Assembly (NCBI RefSeq): GCF_019511605.1
Contig: NZ_JAEUAV010000012.1
Coordinates: 62,001 to 126,000 of the forward strand
Source of the DNA: Paraburkholderia phenoliruptrix
Lineage (GTDB): Bacteria; Pseudomonadota; Gammaproteobacteria; Burkholderiales; Burkholderiaceae
Reading direction: 5' to 3'
Length of the DNA stretch: 64,000 nt
Under the pieces are notes generated by a model that was not told where the DNA came from, did not search any database, and was given only the letters and a program-made list of their open reading frames with translations. Of this stretch, positions 44,019-53,316 are shown piece after piece. The position numbers and the translations under genes are program-made. Position 1 is the stretch's first letter. Every line of letters starts with the position of its first letter.

Positions 44019-44927
44019 ATGAAATCCAGCGACTATGAAGTGCATGATCCGCGTTTCAGGCTGCTGCTTCAGCCCAATGCATTCCTGAGCCGCCTGACAG
44101 ACGAATGCCTGTGGGCCGAAGGGCCCGTCTATTTTCCGGCAACAGACCTGCTGATCTGGAGCGACATACCGAACAACCGCATGCTGCGCTGGGCGCCGGG
44201 AATGGGCGTCGGAGTATTCCGCGCGCCGTCGAACTACAGCAACGGCAACACGCGCGATCGCGAAGGCCGGCTCGTCACCTGCGAGCATGGCGGGCGGCGC
44301 GTAACGCGCACCGAACACGACGGCAGCGTAACCGTGCTCGCGTCGCACTTCGAGGGCAAGCGACTGAATTCGCCGAACGATGTGATCGTCGATTCGAACG
44401 GCGGCATCTGGTTCACGGACCCCAACTACGGAATTCTCAGCGACTACGAAGGGTATCGCGCGGAAAGCGAGATTGGCCGCTGCAACGTGTACCGCATTGC
44501 ACCGGACAGCACGCGGGTAGAACTGGTCGCCGACGACTTCGTGAAGCCCAACGGTCTTGCGTTCTCGCCGGACGAGTCGCGCCTCTATATCGCGGATTCC
44601 GGCGCGTCGCACGACGACACGGCGCCGCGTCATATCCGCGTGTTCGACGTTGCGGGCGAGGGCCGTTTGCGCAACGGGCGCCTTTTCATCGAGATGCGAA
44701 GCGGCGTGCCGGACGGCATGCGCGTCGACGAGCACGGCAACGTGTGGACGAGCGCCGAAGACGGCGTGCATTGCTATGCGCCGGACGGGACTCTGCTCGG
44801 CAAGATCCTGATTCCGGAGGTGGTCGCGAATCTCACGTTTGGCGGCATTAACCGCAATCGGCTGTTTATCGCGGCGACCTCGTCGGTCTATTCGCTTCAC
44901 GTCGGCGTGCGCGGCGCGGGGCGCTGA
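44019..44927 (+). CDS. SMP-30/gluconolactonase-family lactonase
   Basis: 302 aa with GAGGGGAC upstream. Six-bladed beta-propeller repeats are visible. Metal ligands fit Glu in LWAEGPVYF, Asn in NSPNDVIVD and the Asn/Asp of KPNGLAFSPDES and YIADSG. Such enzymes open sugar lactones to aldonic acids, the step before the IlvD/Edd dehydratase. Lying between the permeases and the second binding protein, it links sugar uptake to the aldonate pathway. No sugar dehydrogenase to make the lactone was seen here. Confidence 0.9.
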   Translation: MKSSDYEVHDPRFRLLLQPNAFLSRLTDECLWAEGPVYFPATDLLIWSDIPNNRMLRWAPGMGVGVFRAPSNYSNGNTRDREGRLVTCEHGGRRVTRTEHDGSVTVLASHFEGKRLNSPNDVIVDSNGGIWFTDPNYGILSDYEGYRAESEIGRCNVYRIAPDSTRVELVADDFVKPNGLAFSPDESRLYIADSGASHDDTAPRHIRVFDVAGEGRLRNGRLFIEMRSGVPDGMRVDEHGNVWTSAEDGVHCYAPDGTLLGKILIPEVVANLTFGGINRNRLFIAATSSVYSLHVGVRGAGR

Positions 44928-44967
44928 AACAGCACAACATCACAACATCAAAATCCGGAGACGAAAC

Positions 44968-45987
44968 ATGAAGATGACAGCAATCGCGGTGGCGCTGTGC
45001 GTCGCCACGGCATCGGTGGGCGCTTCGGCGCAGGTTGCAACCGGCGATACGTCGTCGATGAAGATCGCGCTGTCGAACAACTATGCGGGCAACAGCTGGC
45101 GGCAGCAGATGCTCAAGAGCTGGTCGAACGTCGCGGATCCGGCGGTGAAACAGAAGATCGTTGCGGCCGCACCGAGTTTCACGACCGCCGAAAGCCAGGC
45201 CACCGAGCAGGTCCAGCAGATCCAGAACCTGGTGCTGCAAGGCTACAAGGCGATTGCAGTCGATGCGGTCTCGCCCACCGCGCTCAACGGTGTCATCAAG
45301 CAGGCGTGCGGCGCGGGCGTGACAGTCGTGTCGTTCGACGGGATCGCGACCGAGCCCTGCGCATACCGCATCGCGGTCGACTTTCAGGGCATGGGGCGCA
45401 TGCAGGTCGATTACCTCGCGAAGCGTTTGAACGGCAAGGGCAACCTGCTGGAGATCCGCGGGCTCGCGGGCGTCTCGGTGGACGACGAGATTCATCAGGG
45501 CATCGTGGACCAGCTGAAGAAATATCCGGGGCTGAAGATCGTCGGCTCGGTACATGGCGACTGGACGCAGACCGTCGCGCAAAAACAGGTGGCGGGCATT
45601 TTGCCGACGTTGCCGAAGATCGACGGCGTTCTCACCCAGGGTGGCGACGGCTTCGGCGCCGCGCAGGCAATCAAGGCTGCCGGACGGCCGACGCCGATCA
45701 TCATTCTCGGCAACCGTCAGGAAGAGCTTGCATGGTGGGCCGATCAGAAGAAGAGCGGCTACGAGACGATGTCGGTGACGATTCCGCCGGGCGCGTCGAC
45801 GTTCGCGTTCTGGGTCACGCAGCAGATTCTGGCGGGCAAGAAGGTGCCGCACGATATCCGCATGCCGGTGCTCGAGGTCAAGGCAGATGAACTCGATGCC
45901 GTGCTCGCCAGGACACCGGCGGGTGCGCTTGCCAACAAGGAGTACACGCGCGATGAAGTGGTCGCGGTAGTCGATGGGAAGAAGTGA
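44968..45987 (+). CDS. Sugar ABC transporter substrate-binding protein (copy 2)
   Basis: 339 aa from the ATG after CCGGAGACGAAAC. Signal peptide ends near GASAQ. The mature part starts QVATGDTSSMKIALSNNYAGNSWRQQ, almost the same as copy 1 at 39441, and shares VDAVSPTALNG, GSVHGDWTQTVAQK and PPGASTFAFWV. Type I sugar-binding fold. Two binding proteins for one permease pair suggests a broadened or tuned substrate range. Loops around the pocket differ between the copies (for example EGEMSFGIAQAFKAA versus QGGDGFGAAQAIKAA). Confidence 0.92.
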   Translation: MKMTAIAVALCVATASVGASAQVATGDTSSMKIALSNNYAGNSWRQQMLKSWSNVADPAVKQKIVAAAPSFTTAESQATEQVQQIQNLVLQGYKAIAVDAVSPTALNGVIKQACGAGVTVVSFDGIATEPCAYRIAVDFQGMGRMQVDYLAKRLNGKGNLLEIRGLAGVSVDDEIHQGIVDQLKKYPGLKIVGSVHGDWTQTVAQKQVAGILPTLPKIDGVLTQGGDGFGAAQAIKAAGRPTPIIILGNRQEELAWWADQKKSGYETMSVTIPPGASTFAFWVTQQILAGKKVPHDIRMPVLEVKADELDAVLARTPAGALANKEYTRDEVVAVVDGKK

Positions 45988-46098
45988 GGGCCTGGCGAAC
46001 GTGAGGTGAGGGGCGAGCGGTGAGCGACAGTGAGTCGCGCGAACCGGCTAATAGCGGGTCGTAGCGCCTGAGGGGCCGCGCCCAAGGTCGCGAGGTAC

Positions 46099-47874
46099 TT
46101 AAGCGACCGGTTCGCGCACCGCTTGTGAGTTGCCTTGCGAGTTACCGTGCAGCTCGCCTCGTGACCCGCCTCCCGATCCCCCTTCGGGCTCCCGATAAGC
46201 CGCGAACTTCGAGGTCTTGCCGATGCCCGGATTGAAGCAATTGCACGGATCGAGCTTCTGATAGAACGCGGCAAGCTCGGGCTTCGCCTCGTACAGATGC
46301 CCCACGTTATGCTCCGCCGGATATTCGGCGCCGCGAGCGTCGAGCAGTTCCAGCATTTCGTGTTCGAGCGCCACACAGTCGTGCCCCTTCCTGACAATGT
46401 AGTCCTGATGGAACACGTGACACAGAAAGTGGCCGTAATACAGCTTCAGCGTAATGGCCTGTTCGATTTTCTGCGGCAAACGCTCGAACCAGTCGCGATC
46501 GTTTCTCCTTAGCGCAATGTCCAGCGCAACGATATCTTCGACCTCGCGGTGATGCACCGCGCGATACCGCACCGCCGCACTCGCCGCCGCGAAGCGATGC
46601 AAGAACGCTTTTCGGCCTTCTTCGTCCGTGCATTCGAAATACGCGCCGTTTGCAGCGGCGAAACGTTCGGCGAGAAAGGCGCGTGCCTCGTCAATGCCCG
46701 CAGCCGGCACTTTAAGCATCAGATGATGCTCGTAGCGGTCCCGATACTCCTTCAAGCGCGCAGGCAGATGATCTGGCAGCAACTCGCTTAGCCATTGCAG
46801 CATGCGGTCGGTGAAATGCTTCGGCATGAAGCTCAGGCGCTCGAACCACGTGTCGCAACGCGTTTTCAGGCTGAAGAACATCGGCAACCGTTCGGTGCCG
46901 AACCGGTCAATGATGACAAACAGATCCTTGCCGTACTTCTTCGCTACATCGAATGCATCGCGGTGCATGTATTCGCCGGCAATGGGCAGATACTCGAAGT
47001 TCGCGAGCGCGTGGCGGCGAATATCGGTGAGCACGCCCGTATCGTTCGTGCCGATGTAGAAAACCTTGGCGCCGCTTTGCGCAGCGAACGTGTCGAGACG
47101 CACCGCGAAAGTCATGACCTTGCCCGCGGAACCGGACGCCTCGAACAGACGGCGCGGATCGGCATTGAAGCGCGCGGGTGTCGAGGCATCGACATCGCGC
47201 ACGTGGATCGCGTATTCGCGGTCGGAAGCTGCTGCGCCCTCGCTGACGTCGCGGGGGGCGAACGTGCCGTTTTCGATGCGTGTCAGCACGTCTTCAGGCG
47301 ACTCGCCCAGTTCAATGCCGAGATGATTCACGAGCCGCACAGTGCCCGTCGCATCGACCGCGGCGAACAGCGCCATCTCCGTGTAAGCCGGCCCGCGATG
47401 CACGAGCGAGCCGCCCGAGTTGTTGCTGATACCGCCCAGCACCGATGCGCCGATGCATGATGAGCCGATCACCGAATGCGGCTCGCGCCCGAGCGGCTTT
47501 AACGTGCGCTCTAGCTGATCGAGCGTCGTCCCGCCGATGCACACGACCTGCCTGCCGCCGTCGAGCAGATGAATGCGCTTGATGCGAGTCGTGCTGACGA
47601 TGACGATATCCCGATCGTAGTCATCTCCTGCGGGCGTCGAACCGCCGGTCAGCCCCGTATTCGAGGCTTGCGTAATGACAATGACGCCCGCCGCGACGCA
47701 TGCGGTCAGCGCCTGCCATTGCTCGTACAAGGTGCCCGGACGAACCACGGCCAGCACGCGCCCCGTGCCGAAGCGATAACCCGTGCGATAGCGGCGCGTT
47801 CGCGCATCGCCGGTCAGCACGTGGCTCGCGCCTACGATCTCACGCAGTGACGCAAGCAAAGCAGTGTCGGACAT
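46099..47874 (-). CDS. dld: Quinone-dependent D-lactate dehydrogenase
   Basis: 591 aa from the ATG preceded by GAGG (MSDTALLASL); E. coli Dld has 571. FAD-binding domain with TQASNTGLTGGSTPAG and HSVIGSSCIGASVLGGISNNSGG, then SLKTRCDTWFERLSFMP in the membrane-binding domain and the C-terminal GHLYEAKPELAAFYQKLDPCNCFNPGIGKT. The enzyme is a peripheral inner-membrane flavoprotein passing electrons from D-lactate to quinone. The last 30 residues are Gly/Ser-rich and unusual. It follows the ACS transporter by 64 bases, forming an uptake-plus-oxidation pair. Confidence 0.92.
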   Translation of the reverse strand: MSDTALLASLREIVGASHVLTGDARTRRYRTGYRFGTGRVLAVVRPGTLYEQWQALTACVAAGVIVITQASNTGLTGGSTPAGDDYDRDIVIVSTTRIKRIHLLDGGRQVVCIGGTTLDQLERTLKPLGREPHSVIGSSCIGASVLGGISNNSGGSLVHRGPAYTEMALFAAVDATGTVRLVNHLGIELGESPEDVLTRIENGTFAPRDVSEGAAASDREYAIHVRDVDASTPARFNADPRRLFEASGSAGKVMTFAVRLDTFAAQSGAKVFYIGTNDTGVLTDIRRHALANFEYLPIAGEYMHRDAFDVAKKYGKDLFVIIDRFGTERLPMFFSLKTRCDTWFERLSFMPKHFTDRMLQWLSELLPDHLPARLKEYRDRYEHHLMLKVPAAGIDEARAFLAERFAAANGAYFECTDEEGRKAFLHRFAAASAAVRYRAVHHREVEDIVALDIALRRNDRDWFERLPQKIEQAITLKLYYGHFLCHVFHQDYIVRKGHDCVALEHEMLELLDARGAEYPAEHNVGHLYEAKPELAAFYQKLDPCNCFNPGIGKTSKFAAYREPEGGSGGGSRGELHGNSQGNSQAVREPVA

Positions 47875-47938
47875 GATGACCTCGAACCTTGGGTGACTCG
47901 CACGCGACTTATACGGCTGTGTGCAACTTATGGGCAAC

Positions 47939-49267
47939 CTAAACGCGGCTTTGCTGCGTCGGCGTCGGCGGCGCGGAACGCGCGACGCCTCGCTGCATCA
48001 GCGTGAGAACCGCGCCCATGAACAGCGCGAACGCGACGAACACCAGACCCGCATTCGTGCTGTGCGTGACATCCTTCATCCAGCCGATGATCGACGGGCT
48101 CACGAAGCCGGCGAGATTGCCGATTGAGTTGATCATTGCGATGCCCGCGGCCGCAGCCGTTCCAGACAGCACGCTGCTCGGATAGGTCCAGAAGACGGGC
48201 ATCATCGAAAGGACGCCGGCGGTTGCGGCCGACAGCGTAATCAGCACCAGCACGAGGTTGTCCGTGTACAGCGTGCTCGCATAGAAGCCGATTGACGCGG
48301 CAATGGCAGCCGTCGCCAGATGCCAGCGCCGCTCGCGGCGCTCGTCCGAACTCTTCGCGACCAGCACCATCGACACGATGGCGACCGCATACGGCACCGC
48401 GGTGAGCAGCCCGACAGCGAATGCGTCCTTCACGCCCGCGGCCTTGACGAGCGTCGGCAGATAGAAGCTCACGCCGTAGAGGCCCATCATGCAGCAGAAG
48501 TAGATCGCCGCCAGGTGCCACACGCGAGCATTCGAGACCACGGCCTTCAGCGAATGATCGGCGTTCACGTTGCCATCGCGGGCGAGATTGGCTTCGAGTA
48601 GCTGCTTCTGCGATTCGTCGAGCCACGATGCAGCCCGAATGCCGTTAGGCAGCAAAAACAGCACGAGAATGCCGAGCACGAGCGATGGCGCCGCCTCGAT
48701 CAGATAGAGCCATTGCCAGTTCGACATGCCATGCACGCCGTTGAACGCCTGCATGATCCAGCCCGACAGCGGGCCGCCCACGACGCCCGCCACCGGAATG
48801 CCGATCATGAATAGCGCGTTCATGCGGCCGCGCCGGCTTGACGGATACCAGTAGGTCAGATACAGCACGATGCCGGGGAAGAAACCCGCTTCCGCCACGC
48901 CCAGCAAAAAGCGCACGAGATAGAACATGGCGGGTGTTTTGACGAAGAGCGACGCCGCCGACACCACCGCCCACGTCATCATGATCCGGCTGATCCACAC
49001 CCGCGCGCCCACGCGATGCAAAAGCACATTGCTCGGCACCTCGAACACGAAATAGCCGATGAAGAAAATGCCTGCGCCCAAGCCGTACACGGACTCGCTG
49101 AACTTGAGGTCGCTTAGCATCTGCAGCTTCGCGAAACCGACGTTGACGCGGTCCAGATAAGCCGCGACATAGCAGATGAAAAGGAACGGCAGCAGACGCC
49201 AGGTCACTTTCGCGTACGTGGCGTTCTCCAAACCGGCGGAGGATGCCGGGCTGAGGGGCGGGTTCAT
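47939..49267 (-). CDS. MFS transporter, ACS family
   Basis: 442 aa with AGGAGA before the ATG. Twelve membrane segments; AYLDRVNVGFAKLQML, GYFVFEVPSNVLLHRVGAR and GVAEAGFFPGIVLYLTYWYP. Closely similar to the transporter at 27732 in these motifs. It is upstream of dld on the same strand, so it may carry lactate or a hydroxy-acid that is made into lactate. A TGGT-N3-ACCA operator lies about 95 bases upstream. Confidence 0.9.
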   Translation of the reverse strand: MNPPLSPASSAGLENATYAKVTWRLLPFLFICYVAAYLDRVNVGFAKLQMLSDLKFSESVYGLGAGIFFIGYFVFEVPSNVLLHRVGARVWISRIMMTWAVVSAASLFVKTPAMFYLVRFLLGVAEAGFFPGIVLYLTYWYPSSRRGRMNALFMIGIPVAGVVGGPLSGWIMQAFNGVHGMSNWQWLYLIEAAPSLVLGILVLFLLPNGIRAASWLDESQKQLLEANLARDGNVNADHSLKAVVSNARVWHLAAIYFCCMMGLYGVSFYLPTLVKAAGVKDAFAVGLLTAVPYAVAIVSMVLVAKSSDERRERRWHLATAAIAASIGFYASTLYTDNLVLVLITLSAATAGVLSMMPVFWTYPSSVLSGTAAAAGIAMINSIGNLAGFVSPSIIGWMKDVTHSTNAGLVFVAFALFMGAVLTLMQRGVARSAPPTPTQQSRV

Positions 49268-49361
49268 CGACTGTCTCCTGATGCGTGCGGCCTGTTGCCG
49301 CTACTGACTGAATGTCGCGCATTGTTCCGCGTCAGCGGGAAACTGTCGATATGCAGAAGCA

Positions 49362-49374
49362 CTGGTCCTACCAG
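49362..49374. promoter_or_regulatory. FadR/GntR-type operator (CTGGTCCTACCAG)
   Basis: Palindrome with the TGGT-N3-ACCA core typical of FCD-type GntR regulators, between the regulator gene and the transporter/dld operon. The same core type occurs at 50200-50210 in front of the regulator. Confidence 0.7.
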
Positions 49375-49416
49375 TTTGTGTTGCCGTGCCAGCCTGCCAA
49401 ACAACTGACGAAAGTA

Positions 49417-50172
49417 CTATTCCCAGCCGTTCAGGCGCAGGGTGGCCCGCACGAGACGCTGCTCTTCTCCGTCTATTTCGCGCAGACAGGCGGTGGTCGT
49501 GGCGATGTGCGCGCTCGCCGCGCGCCGCGCCTGCTCGGGCTGTTTGCCGGTCACGGCCTTGTAGAGCCGCGCATGCTGGCGGTCGATCACGCGCTTTTCC
49601 GCCGTGCGGTGGTAGAGGTTGTTGACCGATGCGAAGACCGAACTCAGCAGCAGGTCCGTAAGGGATGTCAGGGTATGCACCAGCACCGGATTGTGCGAGG
49701 CCTCGCAGATCGCGAGATGGAACGCGTAGTCGAGTCGCGCCCGCTTGGTTTCGCCGATGTCGGGGCTGTTGTTCGCCGCGAGCATCTCTTCATAGCGCCG
49801 GGTGATCAGCGCGTAGTCGGCCTGGGTGCCGCGCAGCGCCGCGAGCCGTGCGGATTCGGCCTCCAGCATCTCGCGCACTTCGAAGATGTCGTAGAGCGTG
49901 CGCGGCTGCGATCCGAGCAGGTGCATCATCGGCGAAAGCGCCGGTTGCGAGGTGAGCGCCGCGACGAACGAGCCGCGCCCGTGCGACGTTTCGATAATCT
50001 TGCGCGCCCGCAGCACCTTCAGCCCCTCGCGCAGCGCGGAGCGCGATACACCGAGCTTGACGGTCAGCCGGCGCTCGGATGGCAGCGCCTGACCGGGCTT
50101 GAGCACGCCGTCGACGATCAGACTTTCGATGCGCCCGGCCACCACGTCGGCCACCTGCGAGCCGGATTCCAT
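49417..50172 (-). CDS. GntR-family regulator, FadR/FCD subfamily (lactate-type)
   Basis: 251 aa using the ATG at 50172 (AAGGGA upstream); 50187 is an alternative. Winged helix: SQVADVVAGRIESLI, GQALPSERRLTVKLGVSRSALREGLKVL; the FCD domain holds ARLDYAFHLAICEASHNPVLVHTL with a metal-type Asp/His pattern. The likely operators at 49362-49374 and 50200-50210 match, so it probably represses both the transporter/dld operon and itself. A lactate-type hydroxy acid may be the inducer. Confidence 0.9.
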   Translation of the reverse strand: MESGSQVADVVAGRIESLIVDGVLKPGQALPSERRLTVKLGVSRSALREGLKVLRARKIIETSHGRGSFVAALTSQPALSPMMHLLGSQPRTLYDIFEVREMLEAESARLAALRGTQADYALITRRYEEMLAANNSPDIGETKRARLDYAFHLAICEASHNPVLVHTLTSLTDLLLSSVFASVNNLYHRTAEKRVIDRQHARLYKAVTGKQPEQARRAASAHIATTTACLREIDGEEQRLVRATLRLNGWE

Positions 50173-50199
50173 ATCGTCCCTTTCCATGCGCCTCTCTAC

Positions 50200-50210
50200 T
50201 GGTCGGACCA
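50200..50210. promoter_or_regulatory. Autoregulatory GntR-type operator (TGGTCGGACCA)
   Basis: Perfect 11-base palindrome 28 bases upstream of the GntR start. The rest of the gap to the SDR gene (50211-50505) shows no gene or clear structure. Confidence 0.7.
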
Positions 50211-50505
50211 CTGTCCGGCCATACTAACGCGCGACGAAGCGCGATGGCAAGGCAGGGCGCAAGGAGGTTTGGGCAAACCGGTCCGCGTGGGGGCGGCGCT
50301 CGCCGTCCACGGATCGATGTAACGGCCGCTTCGCCGCGTCCTGCGTAAAAGCGCCGACCGGACTGCAATGGGACGCTTGGCGCGACGCTCACGTGGGTTC
50401 GGGAGAGAAGGTGTGCGCCGCGGGCGTTCCAACAACGACGCCTTCACCGCCCGCCTGCGCAGAGCCGCGCGGCGCGAACGGTGCAGTACCTGCTCGCCGC
50501 AGCGC

Positions 50506-51306
50506 TCAAATCTCCAACACTCCCGCCGCCATAAATCCGCCGTCTACCGGCAGCGTCTGTCCGTTCACATATGAAGCCCGTTCCGAGCACAGAAAGGCGA
50601 CCACCGAGGCGATCTCGTCCGGCACGCCGTAGCGTCCGGCGGGCACTGCGCGCGTGTAGTTGTCGCGCGCTACCTGCGAATGAAGATCGAGCGTCATCGG
50701 CGTGTCGACCGGGCCCGGGGCAATGCCGTTGGTCGTAATGCCGTACTCGGCGAGTTCAATGGCCATCTGCCGCGTGAGACCGATTACCGCTGCTTTCGAC
50801 GTGCCATACGCGGTACGCCCCATGCTCGCGCGCAGTCCGCTGACGGACGCAATGTTCACGATGCGTCCCCAACCGGCCCGGCGCATGAGTCGGGCGGCAC
50901 GCTGACCGCACAGCATGGGCCCGGTCACATTGACGTCGAATACCTTGCGCCAATGCTCGACCGGATAATCGATGAACGGAAACGTCTTCGCAATGCCCGC
51001 GTTGTTCACGAGAATGTCGCAGCGGCCAAACTGCGCGTCAATCGCGCTGAATGCCTCGTCGATCGACGACGCATCCGAGACGTCGAGCCGCACCGCGTAC
51101 GCCTCGCGGCCGGCCGCGCAAAGGGAGCCCGCCAGATCGTTCGCCGAATGAGTGTTGATATCGCCGACGAAGACAATGTGCCCGGCGTCGGCGAGTTGTT
51201 GCGAGATCGCCGCGCCGATGCCGGCGCCGCCGCCGGTCACGAGCGCGACGCGCGGATGGGCGGGAAGGGAGCGGTCACGGCGGAAGCTTTCGATATTCTG
51301 ATTCAC
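50506..51306 (-). CDS. Short-chain dehydrogenase/reductase (SDR)
   Basis: 266 aa from GTG with GAGAG upstream. Classical SDR: NAD(P) motif VTGGGAGIGAA (about residues 23-33), Asp in VFVGDIN pointing to NAD, NNAG at about 105, catalytic YGTSK, and PGPVDTPMT. Members of this clade oxidise 3-hydroxyacyl-CoA, 3-hydroxybutyrate or sugars. It follows the TRAP genes on the same strand 124 bases on. In a pathway with acyl-CoA ligase and thiolase it would fit the hydroxyacyl oxidation step; that is inference. Confidence 0.9.
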   Translation of the reverse strand: MNQNIESFRRDRSLPAHPRVALVTGGGAGIGAAISQQLADAGHIVFVGDINTHSANDLAGSLCAAGREAYAVRLDVSDASSIDEAFSAIDAQFGRCDILVNNAGIAKTFPFIDYPVEHWRKVFDVNVTGPMLCGQRAARLMRRAGWGRIVNIASVSGLRASMGRTAYGTSKAAVIGLTRQMAIELAEYGITTNGIAPGPVDTPMTLDLHSQVARDNYTRAVPAGRYGVPDEIASVVAFLCSERASYVNGQTLPVDGGFMAAGVLEI

Positions 51307-51430
51307 TGCGCACTCTCGAATGAATGATTGGAAACAAAAGGAATGACTGAAGACAGATGATCGGAACGCCGGACACGACGCTGTATGGCACCGTTGGCCT
51401 GGTTGCCGTTCGCGTCGGCGCTCTATTGCT

Positions 51431-53311
51431 TCACTTCAGGAACCCGATCGACAGCCAGGGCACGAACGCGACCACTACGAGCGCGATAAGCAGCGCGCCG
51501 AGATAGCCCCACACGCGGCTCACGACTCGGTCCGGAGACACCTTGCCGATCGCGCAGGCGGCGTAGAAACCGACGCCCATCGGCGGTGCGAAGAGGCCGA
51601 GTCCCATCGAAAGAATCACGACCATCGCGTAGTGCACGTCATGGATGCCGAGCGCCCGCGCCACCGGAAAAAGCAGCGGGCCGAACAGCACGATCGCGGG
51701 TATTCCTTCGAGCACGCTGCCGAGCACGACGAACACCACGATCGACACGGCGAGAAACGCGTGCGGACCACCCGGCATGTGTTCCATCGCCGTCACGAGC
51801 GACGCGGAGAAACCCGATTGCGTGAGCGCCCATGCCATCGCGGTGGCAAGGCCGATGATCAGCAGGATGGCGCCGGACAGACTCGCGGTATCGAGCAGCA
51901 GCGAGTAGAGGCGCTGCCATTTGATCCGTCGTCCGAACAGATGCAGCATCACCCCTGCAATCAGCGTGTATGCAATGCCGATGGTGGACACTTCGGTCGC
52001 CGTGGCGGTGCCTTCGATCACCACTGCGCGGATCAGCATAGGCAGCGCGAGTGCAGGAAGCGCAATCACGAAAGTCCTCAGAATCGTACGCAGAGGCGCG
52101 CGTGTCGTGCTGCCGGCAGGCTCGTGCCGCGCGCGGCGCCAGCACACGAAGCCGATCGCGACAGTGGCAACCACCGCGGGCATGATGCCGCCGACAAACA
52201 ACGCGGTAATCGATACGCCGCATACCGCGCCAATGGTGATCAGCACGAGACTCGGCGGAATCGTTTCGGTCATTGCGCCGGTCGAAGAGAGGAGCGCGAC
52301 CAGTTCTTCCGGCTTTGCCCCGCGCCGCTGCATCTCGGGAAAGAGCGCGGGCGCGATGGCGGCCATGTCCGCCGCTTTCGCGCCGGAAATGCCCGACACC
52401 AGAAACATCGCGCCGAGCAGCACGTATTGCAGGCCGCCGCGCACGTGACCGAGCAACGCGGCCATGAAATCGATCAGGCAGCGCGCGAGTCCGCTCAACT
52501 CCAGCAGCGCGCCGAGCAGCACGAAAAGCGGCACGGACAGCAGCACGAGATTCGCCATGCCTTCGTCCATGCGGCTCACCACGATACCGAGCGGCGCGTG
52601 CGTCATCAGAACGAGATACGCAAGCGTCGCCGTGCCGAAGCTGAACGCAATTGGCACGCCGCCCGCCACGCACAGACCCACCAGCACGACAAAGAACACG
52701 ATCAGGTTCAGATTGCCGAGCCCGAGCAGGGCCGGCTGCGCGAACCACAGCACAGCGGCGATCGATCCTGCGGCGAGGAGCGCGCCGCCGAACTGCGCGG
52801 GCGTCACATTGCGGGCGATACGGGCGATTGCGGCCATCAGCATCAGCACCGCGCCCACGGGCAGGGCGGCACAGCGCCAGCCGTCCGGCAATTGCAGCGC
52901 GGGCGTGCTGACGGGCATCTGCAGGTTCATGTGTTCGACCGCCGGCGCGATGATGAGACCGACGAACGCGCACACCGTCAACGCGCTGACCGCTTCCAGC
53001 CAGCCTCGCCATTTGTCGGGCAAGCGCGTGACGATGGCCGTGAGCCGCATGTGTTCGCCGCGGTGCAACGCGAGCACGGCGCCGAGCATCGCGAGCCAGC
53101 TGAACAGAATTGACGCGAGTTCGTCGGACCAGATGAGAGGCCGGTTCAGCCCGTAGCGAAAGATCACGCCGCACAGCAGGATCACCGTCTCCGCGACCAC
53201 GAGGCAGGCCGCGACCGCGCCGACCCCGTGCATTACCCAATCGACTGCCAGCGCAACGCCGCGCGGAAGCCAGCCGTCGTTTTCCAGTTTCTTCGTCAAG
53301 GTGAGGTGCAT
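51431..53311 (-). CDS. TRAP transporter fused small-and-large membrane subunit (DctQ-DctM)
   Basis: 626 aa beginning MHLTLTKKLENDGW, five bases after the stop of the binding-protein gene. The first 170 residues are a DctQ domain of four helices (LIWSDELASILFSWLAMLGA). The rest is a DctM domain with about 12 helices (AFSFGTATLAYLVLM, SGISGAKAADMAAIAPAL, STGAMTETIPPSLVLI, GLFAPPMGVGFYAACAI). TRAP carriers use a sodium gradient to import organic acids. Fusion of the two subunits is known in the family. The ribosome site is weak, so coupling to the binding-protein gene is likely. Confidence 0.93.
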   Translation of the reverse strand: MHLTLTKKLENDGWLPRGVALAVDWVMHGVGAVAACLVVAETVILLCGVIFRYGLNRPLIWSDELASILFSWLAMLGAVLALHRGEHMRLTAIVTRLPDKWRGWLEAVSALTVCAFVGLIIAPAVEHMNLQMPVSTPALQLPDGWRCAALPVGAVLMLMAAIARIARNVTPAQFGGALLAAGSIAAVLWFAQPALLGLGNLNLIVFFVVLVGLCVAGGVPIAFSFGTATLAYLVLMTHAPLGIVVSRMDEGMANLVLLSVPLFVLLGALLELSGLARCLIDFMAALLGHVRGGLQYVLLGAMFLVSGISGAKAADMAAIAPALFPEMQRRGAKPEELVALLSSTGAMTETIPPSLVLITIGAVCGVSITALFVGGIMPAVVATVAIGFVCWRRARHEPAGSTTRAPLRTILRTFVIALPALALPMLIRAVVIEGTATATEVSTIGIAYTLIAGVMLHLFGRRIKWQRLYSLLLDTASLSGAILLIIGLATAMAWALTQSGFSASLVTAMEHMPGGPHAFLAVSIVVFVVLGSVLEGIPAIVLFGPLLFPVARALGIHDVHYAMVVILSMGLGLFAPPMGVGFYAACAIGKVSPDRVVSRVWGYLGALLIALVVVAFVPWLSIGFLK

Positions 53312-53316
53312 GAGCG

